A stretch of 64,000 nt of DNA. It comes from Cellulomonas wangsupingiae (GTDB lineage: Bacteria; Actinomycetota; Actinomycetes; Actinomycetales; Cellulomonadaceae). The translations under genes were made by a program, and so were the position numbers. The stretch covers positions 1,178,001 through 1,242,000 of the forward strand of contig NZ_CP101989.1 in the NCBI RefSeq assembly GCF_024508275.1. The letters run 5' to 3'. Below the pieces are notes generated by a model, which saw only the letters and a program-made list of their open reading frames with translations, ran no database searches and was not told the DNA's origin. Position 1 is the first letter of the stretch, and every line of letters starts with the position of its first letter. Positions 40,892 through 50,253 of the stretch are shown here, one piece after another.

Positions 40892-41872
40892 GTGACCGCC
40901 ACCCCCGTGCTCGTCCTGCTCGACCACGCCGCCGACGGCACGCTGCGCCCGCCGGTGCGCGAGCTGCTGACCCTCGCCCGGGACCTCGCGGGCGACGCGG
41001 AGGTGCACGGCGTGTGGGCCGGCGGCGAGGACGTCGCCGCGGCTCTGCCGGTCCTCGGTGCGCAGGGCGTGACGACGGTGCACCGGCTCGTCACCGACGC
41101 CGACCCGCACCTGTCCTCCGTGCTCGCCGACGGGCTGCAGGCCGCGCTCGGCGCGTCCGGCGCGTCGCTGCTGCTGCTGGTCTCGTCGTTCGAGAACAAG
41201 GAGGCGGCCGCGCGGCTCGCGGTCCGCACCGGCGCGGGCGTCGTCACGGACGCCGACGGGGTCACGCTGCAGGAGGGTCAGGTCGTCGCGCACAAGACCG
41301 TGCTGGCCGGCACCTGGACGACGCGGTGCGCCGTCACCGCGCCCAGCGCGGTCGTCACCGTCAAGGCCAACTCCGTGGCCGCGCAGGACGCCGCCGTGCC
41401 GTCCGACCCCCGGGTCGTCGACCTGCCGGTCGCCGTCGCGCCCTCCTCGACCCGCGTGCGGGTCGTCGAGCGCACGGAGCATGCCGCGTCGGGTCGTCCG
41501 GACCTCGGCTCGGCGCACGTCGTGGTGGTGGGCGGTCGCGGCACCGAGGGCGACTTCGCGCCCGTCGAGGAGCTGGCCGACGTGCTCGGCGGTGCCGTCG
41601 GCGCCACACGCGTCGCGACGGACGAGGGCTGGATCGGTCACGACGCGCAGATCGGGCAGACCGGCGTCACCGTCTCGCCGCGGCTCTACATCGGTGCGGG
41701 CGTCTCCGGTGCGGTGCACCACCGCGGCGGGATGCAGGCGTCGGGCACGATCGTGGCCGTCAACAGCGACCCGGACGCGCCGATCTTCGAGATCGCGGAC
41801 TTCGGGGTCGTCGGCGACCTGTTCACCGTGCTCCCGCAGGCGGCCGCGGAGCTGCGGCGCCTGCAGGGCTGA
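40892..41872 (+). CDS. etfA: Electron transfer flavoprotein alpha subunit
   Basis: ETF alpha subunit carrying the FAD. 326 aa is normal. The C-terminal FAD-binding signature is clear: GQTGVTVSPRLYIGAGVSGA, GMQASGTIVAVNSDPDAPIF, ending EIADFGVVGDLF. GGAGG lies 9 nt before the GTG. Forms an operon with etfB; no acyl-CoA dehydrogenase or ETF:quinone oxidoreductase gene is adjacent, so the electron partner is encoded elsewhere. Confidence 0.96.
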   Translation: MTATPVLVLLDHAADGTLRPPVRELLTLARDLAGDAEVHGVWAGGEDVAAALPVLGAQGVTTVHRLVTDADPHLSSVLADGLQAALGASGASLLLLVSSFENKEAAARLAVRTGAGVVTDADGVTLQEGQVVAHKTVLAGTWTTRCAVTAPSAVVTVKANSVAAQDAAVPSDPRVVDLPVAVAPSSTRVRVVERTEHAASGRPDLGSAHVVVVGGRGTEGDFAPVEELADVLGGAVGATRVATDEGWIGHDAQIGQTGVTVSPRLYIGAGVSGAVHHRGGMQASGTIVAVNSDPDAPIFEIADFGVVGDLFTVLPQAAAELRRLQG

Positions 41873-41885
41873 GGGGCCCGAGCGG

Positions 41886-42878
41886 TCAGCTCAGGTCGCG
41901 CAGCCAGCGCAGCGTCGCACCGGCCTGCGCGGCCTGGAAGGCGCGCAGGTTCGGGATCCCGGGAGGCGCCGGCTGACCCGACGACCACGCGAAGTACCCC
42001 GCGAGCCCGGCCAGGGCCGCGCGCAGGTCGTCGATCCCGACGTCCTGCGACGCCTGACGCTGCGAGAACAGCAGCGCGGGGTCGCCCGCGCCGCCCTGCA
42101 GCGCGACGCTCGGGAGCATGAACGCGAGGTCGATCCACGGCGCACCGACGCTCGCGTGCGGCCAGTCGATGAGCCACACGCGGTCGTGGGTCTCCTCGAT
42201 CATGACGTTGTCCGCGCGCAGGTCCCCGTGCACGAGCGCGTCGCCCGCGCACACCCGCAGCGAGTCCTGCTCCCAGCGCACGAGGTCGTCGAGGTGCTCG
42301 AGCGCCCACCTGCCCGGCTCGTCGATGCGGCTGGCGACGTGCTCGCGCTGCGCGGGCGTCGCCTGCAGCATCGACCGCCAGCCGGTGAAGTCCTCGGCCA
42401 GCAGGTCCTCGGTGCGGGGCAGGTCGTGGCCCGCGACCGGCTCGCAGTGCGCGAGGTCGTCGAGCGCGGACAGCACGAGGGCCAGGTCGTCGGCGCGCCA
42501 CGGCAGCGCGGGCGAGCGGCCGTGCACGGCGTCGAAACCGAGCAGCACCCAGTCGCCGTCGTCGTCCCACCAGCGCAGCGCGGGCGCGGGGACCTGCGGC
42601 GGCAGCGCGCGGGAGGCGCGGATCTCGGCGCGCGCCAGCTGCGGGGAGTGGGGGTTCTGGTCGGACGAGACGGCCTTGACGAAGACCGCGCGCCCGTCGG
42701 TGAGCTCCAGCACCGCGCAGAACCCGGGGGAGAAGCCGCTGGTGGCGGACATCTCGGCCGTCACGCGCGCGCCGGCGAGCGACTCGATGCGCTGGCGCAC
42801 CGCCCGCGGCAGGTCACGCCAGTCGAGCCGCTGGCCCCCGAACGCGAGAGGCAGCGCCATGACGTCGTCGGCACTCAC
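41886..42878 (-). CDS. Aminoglycoside phosphotransferase-fold protein
   Basis: 330-aa small-molecule kinase-like protein of the APH/choline kinase superfamily. The catalytic loop ALVHGDLRADNVMI holds the catalytic Asp and VWLIDWPHASVGAPWIDLAF the metal-binding Asp with the family's typical extension; the N-lobe has AVFVKAVSSD with the ATP-binding Lys. The phosphorylated substrate is unknown, and drug resistance should not be assumed. GTG 42878 is the likely start; the upstream in-frame region is poor. Convergent with etfA (13 bp apart). Confidence 0.87.
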   Translation of the reverse strand: MSADDVMALPLAFGGQRLDWRDLPRAVRQRIESLAGARVTAEMSATSGFSPGFCAVLELTDGRAVFVKAVSSDQNPHSPQLARAEIRASRALPPQVPAPALRWWDDDGDWVLLGFDAVHGRSPALPWRADDLALVLSALDDLAHCEPVAGHDLPRTEDLLAEDFTGWRSMLQATPAQREHVASRIDEPGRWALEHLDDLVRWEQDSLRVCAGDALVHGDLRADNVMIEETHDRVWLIDWPHASVGAPWIDLAFMLPSVALQGGAGDPALLFSQRQASQDVGIDDLRAALAGLAGYFAWSSGQPAPPGIPNLRAFQAAQAGATLRWLRDLS

Positions 42879-43004
42879 CCCCACATCCTGCCAGCAACAG
42901 CGCACGACCGGTGGCACGTCCGGCCGGAGCGGTGGGCGGAAGAGGTGGAGGGACCAGGCACGGGGTGCGAAGGTCGGGCGAACCTCCGGGGTCGGGCGCG
43001 TTCG

Positions 43005-43010
43005 TAGACT
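43005..43010 (+). promoter_or_regulatory. -10 box of leaderless iscS-mnmA operon promoter
   Basis: TAGACT at 43005-43010 lies exactly 7 nt before the GTG at 43018 with no ribosome-binding site between them, the arrangement of a leaderless mRNA. Confidence 0.6.
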
Positions 43011-43017
43011 GTCGACC

Positions 43018-44223
43018 GTGAGCGCTCCCCGCCCCCGCGCGGTCTACCTCGACCACGCGGCGACCACCCCGATGCGCCCCGTGGCGCTCTCCGCGCTGAC
43101 GGCGGCGCTCGCGCAGACCGGCAACCCGTCGTCGCTGCACACGGCGGGCCGCACCGCGCGGCGGACGGTCGAGGAGGCGCGCGAGCGGCTCGCCGCGGCC
43201 GTCGGGGCGCGTCCCAGCGAGGTGGTGTGGACGGCCGGCGGCACCGAGGCCGACAACCTCGCCGTCAAAGGGCTCTTCTGGGCCCGGCGCACGCAGGACC
43301 CCGCGCGCCGCCGCGTCGTGGTGTCCGCGGTCGAGCACCACGCCGTCCTGGACCCCGCGTTCTGGCTCGCCGAGCACGCGGGTGCCGAGCTGGTGCTGCT
43401 GCCGGTCGACGCCGAGGGCGTCGTCGACCTCGACGCGCTGCGCGCCGAGCTCCACGAGCACGGCGACACGGTCGCCCTGGTCTCGGTCATGTGGGCGAAC
43501 AACGAGGTCGGTGCCCTGCAGCCGCTCGACGAGGTCGTCGCGCTCGCCCACCGGTACGGCGTGCCCGTGCACGCCGACGCGGTGCAGGCGGTGGGCCAGG
43601 TGCCGGTGGACCTGGCGTCCTGCGGCGTCGACGCCGTCACCCTGAGCGGGCACAAGGTCGGCGGGCCGGGGTCCACGGGTGCCCTCCTGGTGCGCCGGGG
43701 GCTGGAGCTGACCCCGGTGCTGCACGGGGGCGGGCAGGAGCGCGGGGTACGGTCCGGCACGCTCGACCCCGCGCTGCTCGCGGCGTTCGCCGCCGCGGTG
43801 CACGAGGCGGTGGGCGAGCGCGTGGAGCACGCGGCGCGGGTCGGCGCCCTGCGCGACGACCTGGTGCGGCGGGTCCTGGCCGAGGTGCCGGGCGCGACCC
43901 TGCGCGGTCCGGCCGACCCGGCGCGCCGGCTGCCCGGCAACGCGCACCTGACGTTCACCGGCTGCGAGGGCGACTCCCTGCTGTACCTGCTCGACGCGGC
44001 GGGCGTGGAGGCGTCGACCGGCTCCGCGTGCCAGGCCGGTGTGCCGCGGCCCTCGCACGTCCTGCTCGCGATGGGCGTGGGCGAGGACGACGCGCGCGGC
44101 GCCCTGCGCTTCTCGTTCGGGCGCACCTCGAGCGCCGCCGACGTCGACGCGGCCGTGGCGGCGCTGCCCGCCGCGGTCGAGCGCGCCCGTGCCGCGGGCC
44201 TGTCCACGCTGGTGGGTGCCTGA
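43018..44223 (+). CDS. iscS: Cysteine desulfurase
   Basis: Class V aminotransferase-fold PLP enzyme (NifS/IscS group I) that takes sulfur from cysteine. Here it stands next to mnmA, so it most likely supplies persulfide for tRNA 2-thiouridine. 401 aa. N-terminal [41 protein letters not shown] Lys213 in [16 protein letters not shown] and the active-site Cys338 in STGSACQAG. Its TGA overlaps the mnmA ATG by one base. The symbol iscS is used by family likeness; nifS would be equally fair. Confidence 0.93.
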   Translation: MSAPRPRAVYLDHAATTPMRPVALSALTAALAQTGNPSSLHTAGRTARRTVEEARERLAAAVGARPSEVVWTAGGTEADNLAVKGLFWARRTQDPARRRVVVSAVEHHAVLDPAFWLAEHAGAELVLLPVDAEGVVDLDALRAELHEHGDTVALVSVMWANNEVGALQPLDEVVALAHRYGVPVHADAVQAVGQVPVDLASCGVDAVTLSGHKVGGPGSTGALLVRRGLELTPVLHGGGQERGVRSGTLDPALLAAFAAAVHEAVGERVEHAARVGALRDDLVRRVLAEVPGATLRGPADPARRLPGNAHLTFTGCEGDSLLYLLDAAGVEASTGSACQAGVPRPSHVLLAMGVGEDDARGALRFSFGRTSSAADVDAAVAALPAAVERARAAGLSTLVGA

Positions 44224-45359
44224 TGCGGGTGCTGGCGGCGATGTCCGGCGGGGTCGACTCGGCCGTCGCGGCGGCGCGGGCTGTCGACGCGGGGCACGAC
44301 GTCGTGGGCGTCCACATGGCGCTGTCGCGCACCCCCGCCCAGGAGCGCACGGGCTCGCGCGGCTGCTGCTCGATCGAGGACGCGTCCGACGCGCGGCGGG
44401 CCGCCGACGTGCTGGGCATCCCGTACTACGTGTGGGACATGTCGGAGCGGTTCGAGAGCACCGTCGTCGCGGACTTCCTGTCCGAGTACGCGGCCGGGCG
44501 CACACCCAACCCCTGCGTCCGCTGCAACGAGCACGTGAAGTTCGCGGCGCTGCTGGACAAGGCGGTCGCGCTCGGGTTCGACGCCGTGTGCACCGGTCAC
44601 TACGCGCGCGTCGTGGACCGCGCCGACGGGGCCCGTGAGCTGCACCGCGCCGCGGACGCCGCCAAGGACCAGTCGTACGTGCTCGCGGTCATGGGACCCG
44701 AGCGGCTGGCCCGCGCGGTGTTCCCCCTGGGGGACGTGGCCTCGAAGTCCGAGGTCCGTGCCGAGGCCGTCGCGCGCGGCCTGTCGGTGGCCGCCAAGCC
44801 GGACTCCTACGACATCTGCTTCGTCGCCGACGGCGACACCCAGGGGTTCCTGCGCCGCGCGCTGGGCGAGCAGCCCGGCGAGATCGTCGACGAGACCGGT
44901 GCGGTGGTCGGCACGCACGACGGCGCGTACGCCTACACGGTCGGCCAGCGGCGCGGCCTGTCGCTGGGCCGTCCCGCGCCCGACGGGCGCCCCCGCTACG
45001 TGCTCTCCGTCGAGCCCGTCCGTCGCCGCGTCGTGGTGGGCCCGGCCGAGCACCTCGACGTGGCGCACGTGCGCGGCGACGCCGCGGTGTGGTTCGGCGA
45101 CGTGCCGGCGACGGGCAGCACGTGCACGGCCCAGGTCCGCGCGCACGGCGCCGACGTGCCCGCGCGGGTGCTCGCCGCCGACGCGGGCTCCGTGACGCTC
45201 GACGTCGCGGGGATGGGGCTGCGGGGCGTCGCCGCGGGGCAGTCCCTCGTGCTGTACGACGGCACGCGCGTGCTCGGGCAGGCCACGGTCGCGGCGACGC
45301 TCCCCGCGGCCGACGTGCGCACCGCCGACGTGGCCGTGTCGACGGGCGGACGCGCGTGA
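44223..45359 (+). CDS. mnmA: tRNA 2-thiouridylase MnmA
   Basis: Thiolates U34 of tRNA Lys, Glu and Gln. 378 aa. The ATP-pyrophosphatase loop [15 protein letters not shown] lies at residues 5-19; the two catalytic cysteines are Cys101 in [11 protein letters not shown] and Cys199 in [16 protein letters not shown]; the C-terminal beta-barrel begins near residue 215. Coupled to the cysteine desulfurase upstream by TGATG and to the MetE-like gene downstream by GTGA. This order is conserved in many actinobacteria. Confidence 0.96.
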   Translation: MRVLAAMSGGVDSAVAAARAVDAGHDVVGVHMALSRTPAQERTGSRGCCSIEDASDARRAADVLGIPYYVWDMSERFESTVVADFLSEYAAGRTPNPCVRCNEHVKFAALLDKAVALGFDAVCTGHYARVVDRADGARELHRAADAAKDQSYVLAVMGPERLARAVFPLGDVASKSEVRAEAVARGLSVAAKPDSYDICFVADGDTQGFLRRALGEQPGEIVDETGAVVGTHDGAYAYTVGQRRGLSLGRPAPDGRPRYVLSVEPVRRRVVVGPAEHLDVAHVRGDAAVWFGDVPATGSTCTAQVRAHGADVPARVLAADAGSVTLDVAGMGLRGVAAGQSLVLYDGTRVLGQATVAATLPAADVRTADVAVSTGGRA

Positions 45360-46375
45360 CCGCCGTCAGCGGTGTCGGCCCGTGGCCGGGCGTCGACGCG
45401 CTCGAGGCCGCCACGACCGTCGTCGGCGACCTCGTCGACACGCCCAGCGAGGTCGACGGCACGCCGTTCGCGGTGCTGCTCCCGGCACGCGGGCCGTGGG
45501 GCGACGCGACCGGCGCCGCCGTCGCGCTGCTCACGGACCTGCCCGCCGAGCTCGGCCCGCACGGCTGGAAGCTCGCCGACCACCCGGGCCGCGACCTCGA
45601 GCGGGCCCGCGCGTTCGCCCGCGAGGACCTCGACGCGCTCGCGGTGGCCGCGCACGGCTACGCCGGGCCGTTCCTGCTGCCCGTGCTCGGACCGTTCACG
45701 CTGGCCGCGGACGTGTACCTCGCGCGCGGCGACCGGATCCTGTCCGACCCCGGCGCGGTGCGCGAGACGGTGGCGTCCCTCGCGGAGGGCATCGCGGCGC
45801 GCGTCGCCGACGTGCGGCGCGTCGTGCCGGGCGCCGACGTGCGCGTGCTCGTGCGCGAGCCGCTGCTCGCGGCCGTGCTCGCCGGGGCGGTGCCGGGGTT
45901 CACCGGGCGCAGCCCGCTGCGACGCGTTCCCGGGCCGGTCGTCGCTGACGGGCTCGGAGCCGTGGCGGACGTCGTGCGCGGCGCGGGCGCCTCGGCGGTC
46001 GTCGTGCACGGCGGGACCGCGTGGTCCGCGCTCGCTGCCGTGCGCGTGTCGTCCGCCGACGGGGCCGCGCTCGCCGTCGCCGGCATCGGGGAGCGCGGCT
46101 GGGAGGAGGTCGCGGGCGTCGTCGAGGCCGGCACCGCGTTCTGGGCGGAGCTGCCGCCGCAGGCCTCGTCGCAGTGCGCCGGACCCGACGTCGTCGGCCA
46201 GGCCGACGCGCTGACCCGGCCCTGGCGCGCCGTGGGCCTGCCCGTCGACCGGCTGCGGGACGTCGTCCTGCTCGCCGGCGCCCCGTCCGAGCGCACGACG
46301 CCCGACGACGCGCGCGCCGCGCTCGCCGGGCTGGTGCGCGCCGCAGGTGTCGTCGCCGAGAGGGCCGAGTCATGA
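45356..46375 (+). CDS. MetE-related protein (cobalamin-independent methionine synthase family)
   Basis: 339-aa protein of the UROD/MetE-like barrel superfamily that commonly follows mnmA in actinobacteria and is annotated as methionine synthase. [20 protein letters not shown] and [12 protein letters not shown] match the barrel pattern. The zinc ligands of true MetE are not evident: the HxC is HGG here, and the late NxDCGL-type cysteine motif is missing, with only one Cys (SSQCAGPD) in the C-terminal part. The methyl-transfer role is therefore doubtful. GTG 45356 overlaps the mnmA stop by 4 bp. Confidence 0.78.
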   Translation: MTAVSGVGPWPGVDALEAATTVVGDLVDTPSEVDGTPFAVLLPARGPWGDATGAAVALLTDLPAELGPHGWKLADHPGRDLERARAFAREDLDALAVAAHGYAGPFLLPVLGPFTLAADVYLARGDRILSDPGAVRETVASLAEGIAARVADVRRVVPGADVRVLVREPLLAAVLAGAVPGFTGRSPLRRVPGPVVADGLGAVADVVRGAGASAVVVHGGTAWSALAAVRVSSADGAALAVAGIGERGWEEVAGVVEAGTAFWAELPPQASSQCAGPDVVGQADALTRPWRAVGLPVDRLRDVVLLAGAPSERTTPDDARAALAGLVRAAGVVAERAES

Positions 46376-46788
46376 CCGCATCCGCCGCACGCCCCGGCCC
46401 GCCGCTCGTGACCGCACCCACGAGGCGCCGCACCCGTTCCCGCCGCCGGGCGCTGGCGCTGCTCGCCGCGTCCGGGCTCGCGCTCGTCGGCATCGCGATG
46501 CTGGCGGTGGCGTGGCTCGGGGTCGGGGTGCGGGCGATGCAGGCGGCGTCGGGCGACCAGCCCTGCCTCGCCGCCGCCGACGACGACGCCGACGTGAGGG
46601 TCCGCTTCGACCTGCTGCCCGCCCGCGCGGTGTGCGCCCGGGACACGGGTGCCGGGTGGGAGGAGGTCGTCGTGGCGACGTCCCCCACCGGCGTCGTGGT
46701 CGGCGGGCTCGTCCTGGCCGTCGGCGGCGTGGCCGGCACCGTCGCCGCGCTGCTGCCGCCTCGCTCGCCCCGCCGCACCGGCGGGTGA
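46372..46788 (+). CDS. Small two-span membrane protein
   Basis: 138-aa protein of unknown function. A basic N-terminus (RRRTRSRRR) precedes a first membrane segment (ALLAASGLALVGIAMLAVAW, about residues 28-47); an external part with two Cys (QPCLA, RAVCAR) that may pair by a disulfide follows; the second span is VVVGGLVLAVGGVAGTVAAL near the C-terminus. ATG overlaps the MetE-like stop by 4 bp, so it belongs to the iscS operon. Confidence 0.72.
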   Translation: MTASAARPGPPLVTAPTRRRTRSRRRALALLAASGLALVGIAMLAVAWLGVGVRAMQAASGDQPCLAAADDDADVRVRFDLLPARAVCARDTGAGWEEVVVATSPTGVVVGGLVLAVGGVAGTVAALLPPRSPRRTGG

Positions 46789-46840
46789 GGTTCGCGGCCG
46801 CGGGCCCCCGGCGGGCACGTCGCGCGCCATGATGTCCGCC

Positions 46841-48157
46841 GTGAGCGACGCACCCACCCCCGTCCCCGCACCGCGCCCGGGCCTGCGGACCTGGTTCCGT
46901 GACCTCGGGGCCGTCGTGGCCCACGGCGTGCGGCTCTGGGTGCGCACGTGGCCCCTGCTGCTCGTGATCGCGCTGCTGGCCGTCGCCGGCCGGCACGCGG
47001 CCGGCTGGGCCGCCGTCAACGCGTCCGCCCTCAACAACACCCTCGGGTGGGCCGTGCTGGTGCTCGCGCCGCTGAGCATGGTCGCCGGGATCGTCGCCAT
47101 GCTGCACGTGCTGCGCCGGGACCTGCCCGCGCTCGACGCGCTGGGCCGCACACGGGGCCCGGACGATGCCGCGTCCGGGCACGAGCGCGGCCTGGTCGAC
47201 GTGCTGGCCTCGGTGTTCGTGCCCTTCCTCGCGCTGTACGCGTCCTACGGGTTCCTGGCGGAGGACCGGGCGCGGTTCCTCAACACCGCGACCTACCGGG
47301 TGTTCTGGGAGAACGGGTTCTCGCTGACCGGTGAGGGCCCCGACGGATCGTTCGCCGAGCTCGCCACGGGCTGGGCCCTGGTCGCCGTCGTCGTCGTCGC
47401 CGTGGTGCTGCGGTGGCTGCTCGGGCGCTGGGAGGGCCGCAGCCACGTGCGGGCGCTCGCGTTCGCGGGCGCGTACGTGGAGGCGTTCTGGCTGGTCGCG
47501 GTCGCGGCCTTCGCGACCGAGCTGCTCGACGGGGTCTGGGCGTGGGTCGAGAGCCGTCGCGCGGTCGCGATCGTGCTGGACTGGTGGCTGACGGTGCTCG
47601 CGGCCCTCGGTCCCGTCGCGGGGCCCGTGGACACCGCCGTCGACACCGTGGCGGGCGTGCTGGGCAACCTCGACGACCTGGTCGTGATCCCGCTCGCGTG
47701 GCTCACCGTCGGCGCGGTCGTCTACGGGCACAAGCTCGCGTCACCGCCCGCCCTCCGGCCGCCCGTGCGCGTGGGCGCGTGGGATCGGGTGCCGGCCCCC
47801 GTGCGGCGCTGGACCACCGAGGCGGCGACGCCCGTGCTCGGTGACGTCCGCGGGCGGTTCACGGCGCTCGTCGACGGACTGCGTCGGCTGGCCGTGGCCG
47901 GGCTGGGCCCGATGCTCGTCTTCGCGCTCGCCTTCCTGGTGGCGACGCGGCTGGAGGAGGGCGTCCAGCTGCTCGCACGGGCCGTCAGCGGGCCGCAGGA
48001 CGTGGACACGTGGCTGGCCTTCGCACCGATGGTGTCCTCGGTGGCGACGGCCGTGGGGCTGACGGTCACGATGGCGCTGCTCGCCGCCGGCGTGGACCGC
48101 GTCCTCGCGGGTCAGGCCGCCGCCACGCCGGTCGCACCCGCCCCGGCCGAGGTCTAG
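46841..48157 (+). CDS. Polytopic membrane protein of unknown function
   Basis: 438-aa integral membrane protein with about seven hydrophobic segments, for example LLLVIALLAVAG, NTLGWAVLVLAPLSMVAGIV, LVAVVVVAVVLRWLL, FWLVAVAAFATEL and GLGPMLVFALAFLVATRL. No catalytic or transport motif recognised. GTG 46841 is preferred because CATGAT, a near -10, lies 7 nt upstream, the same layout as ligA; ATG 46829 and 46832 are alternatives. Its TAG overlaps the stop of the convergent minus-strand operon at the palindrome CTAG. Confidence 0.75.
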   Translation: MSDAPTPVPAPRPGLRTWFRDLGAVVAHGVRLWVRTWPLLLVIALLAVAGRHAAGWAAVNASALNNTLGWAVLVLAPLSMVAGIVAMLHVLRRDLPALDALGRTRGPDDAASGHERGLVDVLASVFVPFLALYASYGFLAEDRARFLNTATYRVFWENGFSLTGEGPDGSFAELATGWALVAVVVVAVVLRWLLGRWEGRSHVRALAFAGAYVEAFWLVAVAAFATELLDGVWAWVESRRAVAIVLDWWLTVLAALGPVAGPVDTAVDTVAGVLGNLDDLVVIPLAWLTVGAVVYGHKLASPPALRPPVRVGAWDRVPAPVRRWTTEAATPVLGDVRGRFTALVDGLRRLAVAGLGPMLVFALAFLVATRLEEGVQLLARAVSGPQDVDTWLAFAPMVSSVATAVGLTVTMALLAAGVDRVLAGQAAATPVAPAPAEV

Positions 48158-48840
48158 GCGGGCACCTCGAGCACGAGGTGCTGCGGCATCTGCCACCACA
48201 GCACCACGTCGGCGACCTCGACGTCCTGCGGGACGACCACGACGGGAGACGTGGACCACGTGCGGGGCCGGGCCGGTGCCTCGGGGTCGGCGAGCGCCTC
48301 GTCGAGGTCACCCATCGGTGGCCACGGACCCGGGGCGTCGGCCGGGACGCAGGGCGCGAACGCCTGCGACGCACCCCAGGCGTTCGCGACGTACTCGTAG
48401 CGCGTGCCCTGCGCGTCGCGTACCGCCAACCGGCACAGCAGGAGCACGACGTCCGGGTCGGCCTCGAGCGCGAGATCGACCTGCACGGCGCGCGTCCCGG
48501 GCGGGAGCTCCATGTCCTCGGGCAGCGAGGTCGCGTCGCTGACGTCCTCGAGGCGCACGCGCACGTCGATGGGCAGGGTGCCACCACCGCCGTCGGCGAC
48601 ACGCTGGCGGAACGCGACCGTGCCGTCGGCCCCGGCCGTCGCCGGGACGCGCAGGTCGTGCTGCCACCACAGGGTCCGGACCCGGTCGCCCGACGCAGCC
48701 AGCGCGAGGGCCAGGACGACCGGCAGAGCGACCAGTGCCCACCGGTTGCGCCGCCACCATCCGGGTGACGGCGGTGCGGGCTCGCTCGGGCCCGGCGCCC
48801 CGGGCGCCTGCGGGGGCGTCGGTGCAGAGGTGGTGGTCAC
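48154..48840 (-). CDS. Single-span membrane-anchored protein, operon gene 3
   Basis: 228-aa protein of unknown function. A Pro/Ala-rich N-terminus, GWWRRNRWALVALPVVLALA (membrane span about residues 28-50), then an extracytoplasmic beta-rich domain ending WWQMPQHLVLEVPA. GTG 48840 overlaps the stop of the preceding gene by 4 bp. It shares layout (short cytoplasmic tail, one span, about 180-residue outer domain) with the two genes upstream, which suggests a common complex or a duplication series. Confidence 0.72.
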   Translation of the reverse strand: MTTTSAPTPPQAPGAPGPSEPAPPSPGWWRRNRWALVALPVVLALALAASGDRVRTLWWQHDLRVPATAGADGTVAFRQRVADGGGGTLPIDVRVRLEDVSDATSLPEDMELPPGTRAVQVDLALEADPDVVLLLCRLAVRDAQGTRYEYVANAWGASQAFAPCVPADAPGPWPPMGDLDEALADPEAPARPRTWSTSPVVVVPQDVEVADVVLWWQMPQHLVLEVPA

Positions 48841-49493
48841 GGCTCCTCCGGGGGCACGTCCGACGCGGCGACGGCACGGACGGGCGTGTCGTCGGCCGCC
48901 CACGCCTCGGCGTCGGCCCGGGTCAGGCCCAGGTCGACGTCGGCGACGTCGTCGCGGCGCTGGTCCTTCTGCTCGAGCCCGATCCGCAGGTGGGCGCCCG
49001 GCAGGGCCTCCGGGGGGACCTCGACCTGCAGGGTCGCGTACCGGGGTATCCCCGGCTGGGCGGTGCCGGGCAGGAACGACGAGCGACCGCCCGTGAAGAC
49101 CGTGTAGGTGCGCCCGTCCCCGCCGATCAGCTCCGCGAAGCCCAGCAGGCGCGGCTGGCCCAGGGCCTCGATGGTCACGGGGACCGTGAGCCAGACCCCG
49201 GGGGTCGCCAGCAGGGTCCCGACGTCGGGCGCCAGGACCGTCGAACCGGTCGGCTCGCCCACGGTCAGCCGCGCGTACCGCAGGTCGACGGGCTCGCCGA
49301 TGCCGGTGCTGCGGACGAACGGCGCCTGGACGCGCGCGTCCACCGGGAACGCCGTGACCACGAGGTGGCCGACGGTCAGTGCCGCCAGGACGGCCGCGCC
49401 GGCGCCCAGCACGCGGGCGGGGGGCCGGGCGGCGCGGGGCGCCGCGGGTCCGCCGGACGGCGTGCCTGTGGGCGGGGTGCCGGACGCGCTCAC
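48837..49493 (-). CDS. Single-span membrane-anchored protein, operon gene 2
   Basis: 218-aa protein with a span at about residues 28-50 (VLGAGAAVLAALTVGHLVVT) and an outer domain containing APDVGTLLATPGVWLTVPVT and ATLQVEVPPEALPGAHLRIG, a pattern like DUF4352-type immunoglobulin-like domains that describe substituent-free antigen-like folds (family link tentative). Start GTG 49493 overlaps the stop of gene 1 by 4 bp; its own stop overlaps gene 3. Function unknown. Confidence 0.72.
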   Translation of the reverse strand: MSASGTPPTGTPSGGPAAPRAARPPARVLGAGAAVLAALTVGHLVVTAFPVDARVQAPFVRSTGIGEPVDLRYARLTVGEPTGSTVLAPDVGTLLATPGVWLTVPVTIEALGQPRLLGFAELIGGDGRTYTVFTGGRSSFLPGTAQPGIPRYATLQVEVPPEALPGAHLRIGLEQKDQRRDDVADVDLGLTRADAEAWAADDTPVRAVAASDVPPEEP

Positions 49494-50164
49494 GCGTCGG
49501 CCCCGGCGTCGGAGACCGCTTCGCGCACCTCGAGGTGGCCGCGGAGCGTCGTCGTGGGGCGCAGCCAGCGGGTCGTGACGCCCTCGAGACTGTCGGTGCC
49601 CCACGTGTGCTGCTGCAGCAGCACGGTCGCGTCGGTCGGCGGCGGTGCCGATCCGTCGTGCTCGAACAGGAAGGCGGCCTCGTACGTCAGGCCCGGCTGG
49701 ACGGGGCTGAGCGACGAGCCGTCCTCCAGCAGCGTGACCGTGGGAGTGGGCTCGATCGTGCCGGGCTGCGTCACCAGGCCGTCGACGTCGGTGAGCGTCA
49801 GCGCGTCCCGCAGGGTCCCGCCGAGGACGCCGGCGTCGCTCGTGTTCCGCACGGTCGCCACGACGGCGATCCACCGGTTGCCCTCGTCCGACAGGTACTG
49901 GCCGGGCAGGTCGGTGGTCCACACGACGCGGTGCACGGTGAGCTCGAACGGTGCGACGTCGACCGGCGTCCCGACGGTGAGCACCTCGGGGCCGTCCTGC
50001 GTCTGCTCCTCCAGGCCGCCGAAGGCGGCCGTGGCCGCGAGCAGCACGAGCGCGCCGCCCAGGCCGATGCGCCGCAGCGGCTGGTCGAGGACGCGCCGGG
50101 CGACCTTGCTGCCGCTGCGCCGGGCACGTGCGCGCAGGTCGGGAGGGGCGGCGGGTCCGGACAC
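49490..50164 (-). CDS. Single-span membrane-anchored protein, operon gene 1
   Basis: 224-aa protein. Basic tail, one span (IGLGGALVLLAATAAFGGL, residues about 33-51), outer domain with PFELTVHRVVWTTDLPGQYL and NRWIAVVATVRNTSD, typical of the DUF4352 fold (tentative). GTG 50164 is 7 nt after TACACT (complement of 50172-50177), so the operon probably has a leaderless mRNA. First gene of the three-gene membrane operon; it faces the TetR gene's 3' end on the same strand. Confidence 0.73.
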   Translation of the reverse strand: MSGPAAPPDLRARARRSGSKVARRVLDQPLRRIGLGGALVLLAATAAFGGLEEQTQDGPEVLTVGTPVDVAPFELTVHRVVWTTDLPGQYLSDEGNRWIAVVATVRNTSDAGVLGGTLRDALTLTDVDGLVTQPGTIEPTPTVTLLEDGSSLSPVQPGLTYEAAFLFEHDGSAPPPTDATVLLQQHTWGTDSLEGVTTRWLRPTTTLRGHLEVREAVSDAGADA

Positions 50165-50253
50165 GCGCCCGAGTGTAGGGGCGGGCGGTGGCGCGACGGC
50201 GGGCTGCGGCGGGTGAGGTCGTGGCCGGTGGGGACGCCGGCCACGACGGGACG

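Noticed and set aside
41886..42878. Aminoglycoside resistance gene
   Set aside because: The kinase fold is clear but the APH superfamily includes many housekeeping small-molecule kinases; nothing here shows drug specificity.
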